From NCBI GenBank assembly GCA_034769895.1, contig CM068372.1:242010343-242074342 (forward strand): a DNA stretch of 64,000 nucleotides. Reading direction: 5' to 3'. Origin of the DNA: Magicicada septendecula. Taxonomy: Eukaryota > Arthropoda > Insecta > Hemiptera > Cicadidae. The notes below the pieces were generated by a model that ran no database searches, was not told the origin of the DNA, and saw only the letters and a list, made by a program, of their open reading frames with translations. The translations under genes were made by a program, and so were the position numbers. Below, piece by piece: positions 34,502 to 45,611 of this stretch. How positions within the stretch are numbered: position 1 is the stretch's first letter; every line of letters starts with the position of its first letter.

Positions 34502-35740
34502 TGTACTATTTGATATTTATTGATATCAAATAAACCTAAGGGAATTTACTTTTGACTCAATTACTTTCTAAATAATTTCTTCGGGTGCCATCTTGTATTG
34601 CCAACTGTAAGGAAAACTACCAAGGTTCGAATCAGCGAACCGGGAAGTGCAGAACTGGTTATTTAAGAAAGTACGACTGAATTACCATCACACCTATTTT
34701 AATTCATTTTCACACTACAAAAGAAAACATGAAAATATAGCCCTTAACATAATTTCAAATGTTATATAGACAAATGTTCCCCTTCCCTTCTCCTACTTTT
34801 TGCGATCTTATAGAAAAACAATAATAACATTTATTATGCATGATTTTCTCTTTAGAATAGAAATAAATACATTTTATAAACCTAGGATTAGTTTTAAAAG
34901 CGGAAACCAGCACTTCATATTTTAATATATAATTAAACAAAACCCCCACACTCGCTCACATACTACCCATTTTAGATTTTCCCCTTAAACTCCTATTTTA
35001 TTTACTTTGCCCCATCTGTTTTGGTTTTCTGAAAAATATAATAAAATTTGATAATTCTGTGTATATCCTGGTAAAACGTATCTGCCTTGAGTCCGAATTC
35101 TAGTCCAGACGACGTCACATTGCTTTCCGTGCGCACTTTCACTTTAATTCATAATTTCCGAATTGTTATATTGTAAAGAAAACTGTTAATCACATTTTAG
35201 TAAGAACTTTGATTTTTTAAGTCATATTTTAAATATATTATTCACATTCTTTCTGTTTTGCGGGCCCGCAATTTACGTTCCGGAACTTTGTGTGTGTCAC
35301 TCGCGCGAGTGTTGAAATTAGACTGGGACTAGGCCAACGGCACTATTTTATAACGTCGCCGTGGTTGTATGACCAATTCTCATTGTTTTTAAGTTTGTAT
35401 TACTACGCCAGCAGACTGTTTTTGTTACACAACTGCATTCCACCGTTAGGCTAGGCTCTGACGTAACATCGCCTGATGCTCAATTACATAATTTGTCTAC
35501 GCTGTTTTGTGTGTCATTGGTTGACCTTGGCACAATTCCAGCTTGTTAATTCTGTCGCTTCAGAAATTCATATACAATATTTTCAATCAGTCGTACCACC
35601 TTCGCTACCACTGTCGCTAACAATAAATATACCTTTGTTTACATTTTGTCCCTATCATAGTAAAAAATGTTATTTGTTTTATTAAAAAAAATACAAACTT
35701 CTTTATTACCCCAAAATTAGACCCAAAATGCCCCGTTACA
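34502..35740 (-). repeat. 3' LTR of the level-2 element
   Basis: 1239 bp, TGTAACGGGGCA...TAGTACA on the minus strand. It is nearly identical to 59026-60265. The polypurine tract abuts its right edge on the plus-strand map. Small open frames inside (34755-34949, 35476-35685) recur in the other LTR and look incidental. Confidence 0.9.
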
Positions 35741-35789
35741 ATACCCCCTCAATGAGATATTTTATGCCGAAGCATAAAAATCTCATTGA
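35741..35789 (-). other. Polypurine tract preceded by a long RNA hairpin
   Basis: The minus strand reads TTGAGGGGGTAT immediately before the LTR. It overlaps the 3' foot of a hairpin (35749-35789): 18 base pairs with one bulged A, closed by C(UUCG)G, an extra-stable tetraloop. The equivalent hairpin in the level-3 element (49286-49328) has a different sequence but the same position. Confidence 0.8.
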
Positions 35790-38700
35790 CACATTCATAC
35801 TTGCTAAAGGGATCAGCCAGGATATGTCGCCAACCCCCCTGTATGGTTTACAAAAAATATATAATTAACTCACCCTTGGTCCGGTGACTGTAACCGCACC
35901 TGAATGACAATACTGGACTTCTCTATCGAGATCCCAACACCATAGAGTCAGACAGATACTTAACGCCCCTGCTCTGACGTGCTGGCCAGCTCAGGTCCGC
36001 CGCCACAGCATCACCAAACACTGAAACAACAAATCAAATATCAACTAGTGGCCTTATACAACACCATATCCCCAACTGATCTGTTTCCCCCCCAGCGGTG
36101 CTGGTTTGCGCTAAGAAGCACTGGTTTTGTTTTTTACTTATTTCTAACATATATCAGAATGCCTAACAACATAACATAACATAAGAAAACATAGTACATT
36201 CATAATTCACATTGTTATTCTTATCAATTTTATCTTAAAAATTTACACACTTTACATCATTAAATTTGCATATAAAATCATAAAAATTGCATTTTAATCT
36301 CAATTTAACTTTTATTAATTCGTTTCTCAAAAAAAATTATTATATATATATATATATATTTTTTCATGACATTGCAATTATTATTCCATTTCATTAATTT
36401 GGGTGATTCTCCGTTATTCATTATAATTCACTTTATCAACTTGGCATTTACTCATAATCTTACCCCTTTTATTACTCTAACGCTCCCTTACAAAATCTTT
36501 AACTAGTATGACACCCCACTATCAAAAAATCTACTAACCTTTCTCTATCTCTAACTACCTACTACTTTAACTCAATTCACCACCTTCTCTCAATATATAA
36601 GAAAAATACTCTCTAACCCTTTGTACTTAGGATACGTGTTTCCCCCCCCCCAAAACTCATTTCCCTTATCTGGTTCCTGGATTCTACCTAAGGCAACCCC
36701 GTCTCCACTAAAATCGTTCCTATCCCGTCCCAACTTACTATTATGTTGCGGACTCCCACATTACACTACCCCCTACTACAAAATTGCCATCCCCAAAATC
36801 TCAATCTCATTACCTTACTACAACTGCAACAAAATAACAACATCAATTATAAACATCAATATATCGCTCAAAACTCTATATATATTCTCCATAACTACTG
36901 TGTCTCCACTTATACTCAAATTCTCTACTACATGTATTTCCTCTCTCATTCTCTTTAATACCCCAATATTTTTCAACTTGACTAACTCAAACGTTTACTC
37001 AAACAATTACTATCACCCAACTTCTATCTTTTGCAACCCATTGAAACTATCACAACTTTATTTCATCTTATTTTAAAATCTATAAACACATTGAAAACAT
37101 ATTATTATATTTTTATAATCCTTATTCCTAACATACTACATGCAATTAACACAATAAGACATAATAAACACAATATAGGAAGTATGTAGTGCATCTATTT
37201 TTCAAATCAAAACAAAATTATTTAGTAGCGAGTTATCATTATTACAATACAACAAATTTCTAATTCGTTACCCCCCTGGATAACCTCCCTGCCACACACA
37301 CTATGACCCCCCCCTGGACTGTGGCGTCCAGTTGCATCCACAAGGACTGAAGTTTTGGAGGAATTTGACATCTCCGTTTCCTTGCTTCTGTGTTACATTT
37401 TAAAGGTTGAGATATCAACATATCTTTGTTCTATAGTTATGCGCCCTTAATGTGGGTCTACCACCTGGCTTTGCTGTTCCTCCTCGAACAGAGTGGCAGC
37501 CGCTGTTCCATAGTTCCGGGATTTCCCCTAGTTTCACCCCCCATTAATTTCTAATATAGACCAATTTCAAGCCAGCTATGGTCAAGGGACTTGATATGAC
37601 CATAGCTGACCGCTAGCCAAAACCACGATTAGTGCTGGTAAGGCAGTAATCGCCCGAAAAGTCGGGGAAATCATCTCTTCCTTCAAGCATGTATTCGTCA
37701 TCATTAATTTGCACGGCACGGCAATTTATCAAGTTACAATTTAAAATTGTACAAAAGGGTGTGCCGTGCATTTTCGCCATGTTGGCCTCCGATGGAGGTA
37801 ACACTCTCTGTTACCCCCAACACTTTCCGCTATCTACTGGGGCACATGCCACCCCAGAAACAGCAACTTAATAACTAATTAATTAGAATGATAACTAAAC
37901 TTTCTACCATTGCAGTTCCACACTCCACTGTTCTATCACTTCTTTGAGCACCAATCTACCCCCCAAAATTATCCCCACATCTTGTATTGATAACAAGTTT
38001 TTATTTTATTACACATCTTTTCAAAACGTTCCCATACTCACTGATACTAAAACTTGACAATTATATTTGGTCACTTAATTCTAAAATTTATTTAAATTTA
38101 AAATTATAAACATCCAAAATTGTTTTGGTATTTTTTTTTTTTTTCAAAAATTCTATTTACATTGAAGGCTGACTCTATCGTAACTTTCAACACGTCTAGG
38201 AAGGTTGCAGTCGCCTGAAAAGCCAGGTTTTTTGCCATGAGGGAGAGTTGGAGATAAGATAAATCCACTTTGTGAATTTACTTCCCCTTATTCAACTCAA
38301 CTCTACTCATTTACTTCTCTCATTTCTCCATACCCGCCGTCTATCCCATCGCCAAATCTCCCTCCCAACAAAATTCGTCTTTTCGGACTAAACAGAAACT
38401 ATTGTCAATGGCTCAAATTTTCAGTTTTGCCATTGACCTGAAAAATTTTTTAAATTTGTACGCACTGCCTTTTACTTAAGTGCAGCCTCCATTATATACA
38501 ACACTCTAAGGCAGTGCAGACACGTGACAGGTACACCGAGACCGCTGCACCTGGAGTGTATTAAAAAATTTCATTTGTGTCACGTACCTGTTGGGGTCCC
38601 CCTCCCCGTTCAAATGTGTAGTTAAATTTTCTACTTTATACCAATTTTGGTGGAGCCAGACCATCGTTGTTTTCACCGCCCGAAGGAAGATCTGCCAACC

Positions 38701-38800
38701 ATGGCCCGCCTCCGAGTTCCGAATTCCACGGCCAGGACTGGTAAGATCGTGACCGCCCGAAAATGGGGGAGGATCCCTTCTGTAAACATACAATAATATT
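35790..38800 (-). other. Long non-coding 3' region of the level-2 element
   Basis: No env or other long gene; open frames are short and unlike known proteins. It is homologous to 45.6-49.3 kb of the level-3 element. Conserved hairpins: 37573-37608 (12 bp, CAGCTATGGTCA and its inverse) and 37793-37819 (11 bp around a GAGAG loop). A block ending CTGGTAAGGCAGTAATCGCCCG (37632-37653) has a diverged second copy at about 38733-38760. A T run and AT-rich parts lie at 36340 and 38130. Confidence 0.65.
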
Positions 38801-38823
38801 TGAAATCTTATTTATAAACCTAA

Positions 38824-40707
38824 TTAAAGTGACCGATATAATTTTAAATTCGTCGCATTTTGAGTACCTACTATTTCCTGCGTCGCTGGGTTCCTCAGCA
38901 CATACGCATTCTGCATTTTTATTTCTACAATTTCATAAGGTCCTTCATACAACAAGAAAAACTTCTTCATTTCTCTATCTTGACCACTGGACAAATCATG
39001 CCTTTTTACTAACACTAATTGACCTACCTCATACTTGATCCATTTACCCTTGGCATCATGTTTCTGTTTTCTTCGCTCTCCTCTCGTGAGTAAGTTCTCG
39101 TTTGCCAATCTAATTTTCATGGTCCTGTCCAAAACCTGACCTTCTGGTGGGTATTCGAAAAGTTGTTCCAATATCCTGGGCGGCCTTGTTCCCCTAATCA
39201 ACTCATGCGGCGTAAATCCCGTGGACTCATGGGTGGTACAATTCAGCCACTCCTCTACTTTCTTCACGTAGGATGGCCATTCTGTGTGTTTGGCGTGACA
39301 GTACGCCCGAAATATCCTACCAATCTCTCTCATCACCCGTTCTGCTTGGTTCGACTGAGGATGATATACTGCCGTATGCTTGGGTATGGTACCTTCCCAT
39401 CCAAGCGTCTGCCGCCACTTGCCGCTTATAAACTGTGGACCATGGTCAGATAATATAATTTTCGGTTTTCCAACGTTAAGCATGTAGTCTTTTACTATTT
39501 TCTCACTGAGTACTTTACTGGTCGCTCTCTTAATGCTATATAACTTTACAAATTTTGAAAAGGTGTGTAGAACTACAAATACATATAACACACCCCCTCT
39601 ACTTCTGGGTAATGGTCCATATAAATCTACTGCAACTAAATCAAACGGTCTATCTACTTTTATGTAATTCATCTCTCCTTCTACTTTATAATTCACTACT
39701 TTCGATTTTTGACATAAATCACACACTCTCAACACTTTTCTCACTCTCTTCTCCATATTCTTAAATATACATGATTCTTTCAAAACATTTGCACATTTTC
39801 TCGCACCAAAATGACCATACCTTATATGACAATCCCAAACAATTTTATCTATTAACCCCTCGGGTATAACTAACCTCCAATCACGCTCCCCACTATCTAC
39901 TTTTTTAAACAAAATACCTTGATATACTTGAAATCGTTCGTTATATTCAGATCCCTCTATCTCTGTCTCTAAACTAACAATTATTTTACCCAATTTACTA
40001 TCTGATCTTTGCATGTTTTTAATATCGCTTAATTCTTCACCAAAAATTCTATCTTCTCTAGTTAATCTAAAAATTTCTATTTCTTTAAGATCCCTACCCG
40101 TTTTATTATCTATAACATCTACTCTAGAAAGTGTATCAGGCACCTTATTATCTGACCCCTTTATATACTCCCATGAAAAGTTATATTCTTGTAAAGCTAA
40201 TATCCACCTGGTTAATCTGCTATGTGTCAGCTTACATGAATTAAGAAATGATAATGCCTTGTGGTCCGTCCGGATGATCGTGGTATTACCTAGGATGTAG
40301 GTCCTGAATTTACCCACGGCGAACACAATACTTAAGAGTTCCTTTTCTGTCGTCGTGTAATTTTTCTCAGCCGACAACAGCGATCTACTGGCGAAGGCGA
40401 CCGTCAGATGTTCCTTGTCACAACCCTCCTGGTAGAGCTCCGCCCCTAGCGCTACATTGCTGGCGTCGGTCTGCAAATAAAAAGTTTTATTAAAATCGGG
40501 ATGATTCATCATGATCATGTGACTAAACTTTCTCTTAATTTCATTAAACGCAGTTCGTTCCGTATCGCCCCATCTCCACTGTTTATTCTTCTGCAGTACA
40601 GCACTCAGTTTGGATGTTGTGTGTGCGTAGTTCTCCTGAAATTTCCTGTAAAAATTGCACAGGCCTAAGAAACTCTGTAATTGCTTAATGTTTTTAGGTT
40701 CGGGGAA
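38824..40707 (-). CDS. RNase H and integrase of the level-2 pol gene
   Basis: Open from an in-frame TGA at about 40705 to 38824. It begins with the reverse transcriptase connection (FLGLCNFYRKFQENY). RNase H: QTDASNVALGAELYQ, TTEKELLSIVFAVGKF, RTDHKALSFL and GSDNKVPDTLSR. Integrase zinc finger: HIRYGHFGARKC with CDLCQKSK. Integrase core: VAVDLYGPLP (Asp), ILSDHGPQF (Asp) and NQAERVMRE (Glu), all catalytic residues present. The C-terminal part has the GPY motif (LYEGPYEIV) and a final NLKLYRSL. This portion looks intact; only its upstream neighbours are broken. In the cell it would be part of a Gag-Pol precursor acting in virus-like particles and the nucleus. Confidence 0.9.
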   Translation of the reverse strand, partial: FPEPKNIKQLQSFLGLCNFYRKFQENYAHTTSKLSAVLQKNKQWRWGDTERTAFNEIKRKFSHMIMMNHPDFNKTFYLQTDASNVALGAELYQEGCDKEHLTVAFASRSLLSAEKNYTTTEKELLSIVFAVGKFRTYILGNTTIIRTDHKALSFLNSCKLTHSRLTRWILALQEYNFSWEYIKGSDNKVPDTLSRVDVIDNKTGRDLKEIEIFRLTREDRIFGEELSDIKNMQRSDSKLGKIIVSLETEIEGSEYNERFQVYQGILFKKVDSGERDWRLVIPEGLIDKIVWDCHIRYGHFGARKCANVLKESCIFKNMEKRVRKVLRVCDLCQKSKVVNYKVEGEMNYIKVDRPFDLVAVDLYGPLPRSRGGVLYVFVVLHTFSKFVKLYSIKRATSKVLSEKIVKDYMLNVGKPKIILSDHGPQFISGKWRQTLGWEGTIPKHTAVYHPQSNQAERVMREIGRIFRAYCHAKHTEWPSYVKKVEEWLNCTTHESTGFTPHELIRGTRPPRILEQLFEYPPEGQVLDRTMKIRLANENLLTRGERRKQKHDAKGKWIKYEVGQLVLVKRHDLSSGQDREMKKFFLLYEGPYEIVEIKMQNAYVLRNPATQEIVGTQNATNLKLYRSL

Positions 40708-41455
40708 TCACATTATGGCTTCTACTTTGTCAGGGTTGGCGAATATCCCCTCCTGTGTAATAATAAATCCTAAGAAATGTATTTCTGTCTGCAGAAACTT
40801 AGACTTGTCCCAATTCACTGTTAAACCCCCTCTTTGTAGCTTATCTAATACATATTCTATGTGTTCTAAATGCTCAGTGAATGTTCTAGAAGCTATCAAG
40901 ATATCATCGACATATACAGTTAAAAAAATCTAAATCCTTCGGTTGTAAAATATTATCTAAACATTTAATAAAACTGGCAACACTGGTGTTTAATCCAAAA
41001 GGTAAGCATTTTAACTGGTAATTCTTACCGTTAAAAAGAAAAGCTGTGTATTTCCTGCTCTCTGTTGCTAATGGCACCTGCCAGTATCCCGCTGTCAGGT
41101 CTAAGGACGTCATGTATTTGACTCCGCTGAACTTCTGTAAAATCTCATTTATGGGTTCCGGAGATTCCCTGTCAGGTATAATAATTTGATTAATTTTACG
41201 AGCATCTAAACATAACCTTACCTTGCCATCCTTTTTGATCACTACTACCAAAGGGTTTGAATAGGGTGATACTGAGCATTCAATTATGCCTCCCTGCATC
41301 ATCCGGTCTAGTTCCTCCTGTACAGCCCTCCTCTTTGAAAACGGCACCGGGTAGCTCCTCTGCATGTATGGTGCGTGGTCCCGAATTTTCAGCTCGCAGA
41401 TGTAGTCCTTCGCTTTCCCTGGTGATTCATCAAACACCTCTCTGAACCGCTCCAC
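40708..41455 (-). pseudogene. Reverse transcriptase of the level-2 pol gene, frameshifted
   Basis: The first half (41455-40904) has SNPLVVVIKKDGKVRLCLD, SLDLTAGYWQVPL and CLPFGLN. A frameshift near 40905 precedes the catalytic YVDD and the thumb (ASRTFTEHLEHIEYVLDKL, FLGFIITQEGI) in the frame 40899-40708. A TGA at about 40705-40707, where relatives carry a normal codon, ends this frame before RNase H. Two single defects therefore separate this gene from an open Pol frame. Confidence 0.85.
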
Positions 41456-41487
41456 AACTGCCCACAGCTCCTCTCGCTGAGTATTTC

Positions 41488-42200
41488 CTACAACTGTATC
41501 TTCATTAAAAAATTTGTCGCTCTATCTGCCCACACACTCTCATTACGCTCATGCATGTCTCCCTCCTCATTCTCTAGGCTATCACTCTCTAGACATATAT
41601 TTATCTTAGTCTCTATCTCTCTATCGTTTATCTGCTTATGTAACATTTTTATTCCCGTGACTTTACTTTCATTTACTACTTTCTTAAACTCTATTCTGAC
41701 TGGTTTATTCCCCTTTTCAAATTTTACTATTTGTTTATTGAAATCTATTACTGCTCCGTTTCTTTCCAGAAAATCATTTCCCAATATTACATCTAGACTC
41801 AACCCTTTAACTACTAGGAAAGTGTTTTCAAATTCAACTTCATTTATTAAAATATTTAATTGTACTTGTCTGGTTATTCTCTTACTTCTCACCCCAGTTA
41901 CCCCCACTACTGTAACCCCGGCAACTGGTAAAGATGGTATATCTTATTTATCTCTTTTAATTCACCCATGACATTTTCAGAAATTACTGAGATCTCGCTA
42001 CCGGTATCAATTAAAGTTTTATAATTCTTACCTTCAATGTGAATTGTCACCTCAGTCAATCCTGCTCTGCGTTCCATCACCTTGTTCTGCTCTTCTTCTA
42101 ACAATTCTTTCGCCATGTCCATCTTGATAACGTTGTTTGCATATTCGTTGATTACTTGGACCCTGTTCTCCGTAGACAATGGTTGGGCCCGCTTCTCCAT
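41488..42200 (-). pseudogene. Aspartic protease region of the level-2 element
   Basis: TLIDTGSEISVISE (frame 42200-41907) is the retropepsin active site. In the next frame (41907-41488), LDVILGNDFLERNGAVIDF is the second conserved segment. A frameshift separates the two at about 41907. The protease start lies only a few bases after the gag stop (42209) in another frame, so normal expression could use frameshifting or reinitiation. Confidence 0.75.
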
Positions 42201-42208
42201 TGTCTTCC

Positions 42209-42922
42209 TTAGTTTCCCGTGGATGGACCTGCTACAGCGGGATGATTTCCTCCTCTTCCTCTATTATAATGTCCTCCTCCTCTTGGTGCTCCTCTATAAA
42301 ATTCTCCTCCCCTCGACTGTTGATTTGGTGGTGGGTTCGTTCTCTCGTTTCTGGCGCACTCCCTGTTTCGATGACATCTAAAACAATTTGTTCGATTAGC
42401 ATAATTATCAGTTTCACAGTCTCTACACCTCCAACTCTCGCCCCTATTATCGAAACTTCCTCCCCGCGCTCCCCTGTGAAAATTGTGTATTCCCCTTGGT
42501 TGATTATGATTCCCACTTATATGTGATACTGGTGTGTTTATCCGCCTACTCATATCCCGTTCTCTTATATTCTGAAATATGTCTAAGATTTTCTCTAATT
42601 CCGTGATTTCTACAATCTCTCGAGTCATTAATGTAATTTGTATTTCTCTCGGTAAGTGCTTGCTTATGTGACGGACGAATGACCCAAATGGTAACGGTGG
42701 CTCTAAATATTTTGCCTCATTATACAGTCGCATTACGTACATAGTTACGTTACCCCCTTGGGCCCCAAAATTACCTGGTCCCATAATTTTACTCCGTAAT
42801 ATTTCTTGTTCCTCCTCCAACCAATATTTCTCTCTAAAAGCCGTTTCAAAACACTGATAATTTACCCAGTCTACTTTATGCACCTCCGCCCATACCGCGG
42901 AATTCCCTCTAAAACACTTCAT
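42209..42922 (-). CDS. Gag C-terminal part with RanBP2-type zinc finger
   Basis: This is the 3' part of the level-2 gag gene; its 5' part lies at 57755-58787 beyond the inserted element. The capsid part is seen in FRGNSAVWAEVHKVDW, FETAFREKYW and a PREIQITLMTR segment (residues 1-125 of this piece). The nucleocapsid part is unusual: residues 164-183 fit W-x-C-x2-C-x3-N-x6-C-x2-C exactly (WRCRDC, then N173, C180, C183), the RanBP2 zinc-finger pattern. It is flanked by RGG-rich stretches (GARGGSFDNRG before; RGGEFYRGAPRGGG after). No CCHC knuckle is present. RanBP2 fingers and RGG boxes bind single-stranded RNA, so the likely job is genome packaging. The frame continues in phase across the 4-bp target duplication. 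Confidence 0.85.
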   Translation of the reverse strand: MKCFRGNSAVWAEVHKVDWVNYQCFETAFREKYWLEEEQEILRSKIMGPGNFGAQGGNVTMYVMRLYNEAKYLEPPLPFGSFVRHISKHLPREIQITLMTREIVEITELEKILDIFQNIRERDMSRRINTPVSHISGNHNQPRGIHNFHRGARGGSFDNRGESWRCRDCETDNYANRTNCFRCHRNRECARNERTNPPPNQQSRGGEFYRGAPRGGGHYNRGRGGNHPAVAGPSTGN

Positions 42923-42926
42923 GATT
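42923..42926. other. Target-site duplication GATT (left copy)
   Basis: GATT here and at 57755-57758 flank the level-3 insertion, consistent with the 4-5 bp duplications made by Ty3/gypsy integrases. Confidence 0.75.
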
Positions 42927-44078
42927 TGTAACGTGTCAATTTTGGGTCATTTTATTTTTCTTTCAGGATGGGTTATTTACATTTTTATTTATTTCGTTTT
43001 TGTGCGGGATTTCATAAAATTATTGTGCAACGTTATTTTAATTGTAACAGACCACGTGTTGACTTGAACAGTTTGGAGCAAAGGCGAGACGCAATTAATG
43101 TTGTGTAACTCGTCAAAAGGAATTCGCACCTCCACGAGATTCTAAAAACTTTGTATATGTATGTCGGCGCCCGTACGTAACACAGCCAGGCGGAGCACTG
43201 AAGTGACGCCGTAAAAAACTCAAAATGGCTAAAAGCAAGAAACTATACGAGCACATGGTCATGGAACAGAAGGAAATAAGGTCTTAAGTCTGGCCCCTTT
43301 TGTGACGTTAGCCAGTGCCTAGCTGAGATCGTTCGCTACCTTAAGTTACAAGACCACATGCTAAGCATAGGACTAAGCTACGGCGACGAAGATCAAGGCA
43401 GTGATTTCCGCACCAAGTATGAGATCACAACAGTAATACCTGTGACGTTATCGTCCCCAGTCTGCTAGCTGAACTCCCCGGTACCGGGACTGCCAAAGTA
43501 GGCTCGTCACAAAAGTTTTTAATTAAACCGCAAAAAAGGTGTAAATACAGCAAATTGTCATGTGACCGCGGTCAATCCGTCGATTGGACCTTGACCAAGA
43601 GTTTTATTTTTTTCGGACAATAATAGAAGTATTCGTGAACAATGAGTGCGCACGAAGACCGCGTGGCCGGCGTGAGGGGAATTCTATCATTATATAAATG
43701 CTAAGGGATAAATAAATAAATTTTTTGGGTTTGTGAGTGTGAGTGAGCAATGCTGGGCTGTTTGTATTTGTGTTTGTATTTTATGGAATTATAAATGTAT
43801 ACAAGGTAAGACGTAGTTCGTAATTTTTATTATACAAGAGTTGCACAACATCTGAACCATGTACTAAAGAAATCTTCTTAAGTTTACCAAAGTAAAAGAT
43901 TAAATAGTAATTCTCTTCAAAAATGAGTTGTGTCAGTAATTTGCTTAACCTGTAAACCATGTTTGTATCTAGCGTTCATGTGATCGAACCCTGAAGCCAG
44001 ACAAGCGATCGTAACGGTAGGTACGAGGTGAAATTGTTTTTTGTGTTAATAAGTGTTCCAAATAAGTAGAGGATCACA
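42927..44078 (+). repeat. 5' LTR of the level-3 element, unit A
   Basis: 1152 bp, TGTAACGTGTCA...GGATCACA. The first 230 bp differ strongly from the LTRs at 49337 and 56589, while the rest is almost identical. It is followed by the 2-bp spacer AT and the primer site. Confidence 0.9.
43691..43698 (+). promoter_or_regulatory. Candidate TATA box in the LTR
   Basis: TATATAAA, followed about 15 bp later by AATAAATAAA, which could serve as a poly(A) signal. Repeated in each full LTR of this element. Confidence 0.45.
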
Positions 44079-44080
44079 AT

Positions 44081-44098
44081 TGGCGCCCGAACAGGCAC
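44081..44098 (+). other. Primer-binding site, lysine-tRNA type
   Basis: TGGCGCCCGAACAGGCAC, 2 bp after the LTR. It differs by one base from the classic lysine-tRNA primer site TGGCGCCCGAACAGGGAC. Confidence 0.85.
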
Positions 44099-44270
44099 GA
44101 ATTGAATTAATGATAATTAATTAATTAAATTCCACATCTACAAAGATACAAACATGTTTTAGGTTAGCATAGCAAAATAACATTACATTACAAAATTTAA
44201 TTAATTACATTATTTATTTAAGTAATTTATTTAATCAATGTATTTAATTTAAGTTAACCAATAATACAAA

Positions 44271-45611
44271 ATGACAGATAACGAAAATAACGTAAATGAA
44301 ATGACGAGTGTCGAAGTTTTCGACGACTCAAACATTAGTAACTTTGAAGCACACTCGACTCCAAGTGTGAGTCAGAATGAAGCAGAAATAAGTATAACAG
44401 AGCAAAGGAAAGTAAATGAAGATTCAGGGATTCAAGTAACCCCGAAATTGGATAGGGAAAGTAGAATTGATAGTAAAGAAGTCGGCTTCACTGACGGAAA
44501 CATAGCAGCCCAATCTACTCCGTCGATAACACGAACCAAAGAGTTGTCGATGAACGATCTGTTTAATCTAATAAAAACCATGTCTGAAAATATAAATAGC
44601 AATTATAAAGAGCAACAAATTGATTCTAATGTCAAATACAATAAAATGAATGATAAATTGGATAGGCAAAGTAGCGATTTTAATGTAAAGTTTGAAGTTC
44701 AGAACAGAAAATTCGATGAATTAAAAAGTGAGATTCAAGTATTAAATAAATGTTTAGAAAATACTAATCAAACAATAATAACCAGCTTGAATAAATTAGA
44801 ACAGAGTGTTGAGCGGATGGGAGTACATGTGATGAGTACAGAGAAAAATAAAACAAATGAAAATTGTAATGACAAGTGTAAAAATATGATATCAGAGAAA
44901 GAGTTAATAAATGATAACAATAATGTTGAAAATAATGAGAATAATAGTAATGTATTTGGAGAATTAGTATCGGAGACTGATACGGTAAAAATAAAGAATG
45001 AGAGTACTGATGAGTTGGTGGAATGTAGTGATAATGAAATGTTAATGTGTGTGTATGAGTTAGAGAGAGAGGGGAAAAATAATGTTGTAGTAGAGTGGGG
45101 ACAGAGGGGAAATTTTCCCTTTATTATTTATGATGTTTATGATGATGATTTAATGTGGTCGCAAGTGTTGTTGGGCAAGAGTCCCGTAGTAATAGATGGA
45201 TTGAGGTGTTTAATTTTGTTGTGTAATGTTGTACCCTCTGTCTGTAATAATGATGTTGAAAGTGTGATTTGGTATGGTGATGAGAGAGATTTAAACAGAG
45301 AAGTGTGTGTGGAGAAAGTAACAGAATTATATAACTTGAATAGAAAGTATGAAGAATGGAATGAAAGTTTAAAAGTATATTGGAGTAACAATGATTATAA
45401 GGATTTGACTAAAGTAATTGACCCGATCACGAATGTATGTACCAACGGAGATGTAACAAAAATACCGAATGTAGACTGGTTTAATGAGTATTTTGGTATG
45501 ATTAATGAGTGTAGTTTGTATGGTTACGACACACAAAACAGTCATTTGTGTGGTGATAAAATTGAACAATGTTATGTAGAACCAAGGTTAATTTGGGACG
45601 ATGGAGGTTAA
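44271..45611 (+). CDS. Gag-like protein, 446 aa, unit A
   Basis: An intact gene starting 173 bp after the primer site. The N-terminus is acidic and Ser/Thr-rich, with EDSGIQVTP and STPSITR motifs shared with the N-terminus of the level-2 Gag. Residues about 95-185 form a predicted coiled coil, followed by an Asn-rich acidic linker. The C-terminal 200 residues form a conserved domain (VYELEREG, WGQRGNF, LLGKSP, VPSVC, WYGDER, LNRKYEEW) ending in WDDGG. The same domain is present in the broken gene at 2674-4114, so it has been kept in two diverged lineages. No capsid block, zinc finger, protease or polymerase is seen. The likely role is co-assembly with Gag of an autonomous relative; the C-terminal domain has no function I can name. 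Confidence 0.8.
   Translation: MTDNENNVNEMTSVEVFDDSNISNFEAHSTPSVSQNEAEISITEQRKVNEDSGIQVTPKLDRESRIDSKEVGFTDGNIAAQSTPSITRTKELSMNDLFNLIKTMSENINSNYKEQQIDSNVKYNKMNDKLDRQSSDFNVKFEVQNRKFDELKSEIQVLNKCLENTNQTIITSLNKLEQSVERMGVHVMSTEKNKTNENCNDKCKNMISEKELINDNNNVENNENNSNVFGELVSETDTVKIKNESTDELVECSDNEMLMCVYELEREGKNNVVVEWGQRGNFPFIIYDVYDDDLMWSQVLLGKSPVVIDGLRCLILLCNVVPSVCNNDVESVIWYGDERDLNREVCVEKVTELYNLNRKYEEWNESLKVYWSNNDYKDLTKVIDPITNVCTNGDVTKIPNVDWFNEYFGMINECSLYGYDTQNSHLCGDKIEQCYVEPRLIWDDGG

Noticed and set aside
38506..38793. 95-codon frame downstream of pol as a possible env remnant
   Set aside because: No signal peptide, membrane segment or cleavage site; it lies in the structured non-coding 3' region.
45137..45391. 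Minus-strand open frame opposite the gag-like gene (also at 52390)
   Set aside because: Shadow of the 446-aa gene on the other strand; no family resemblance.
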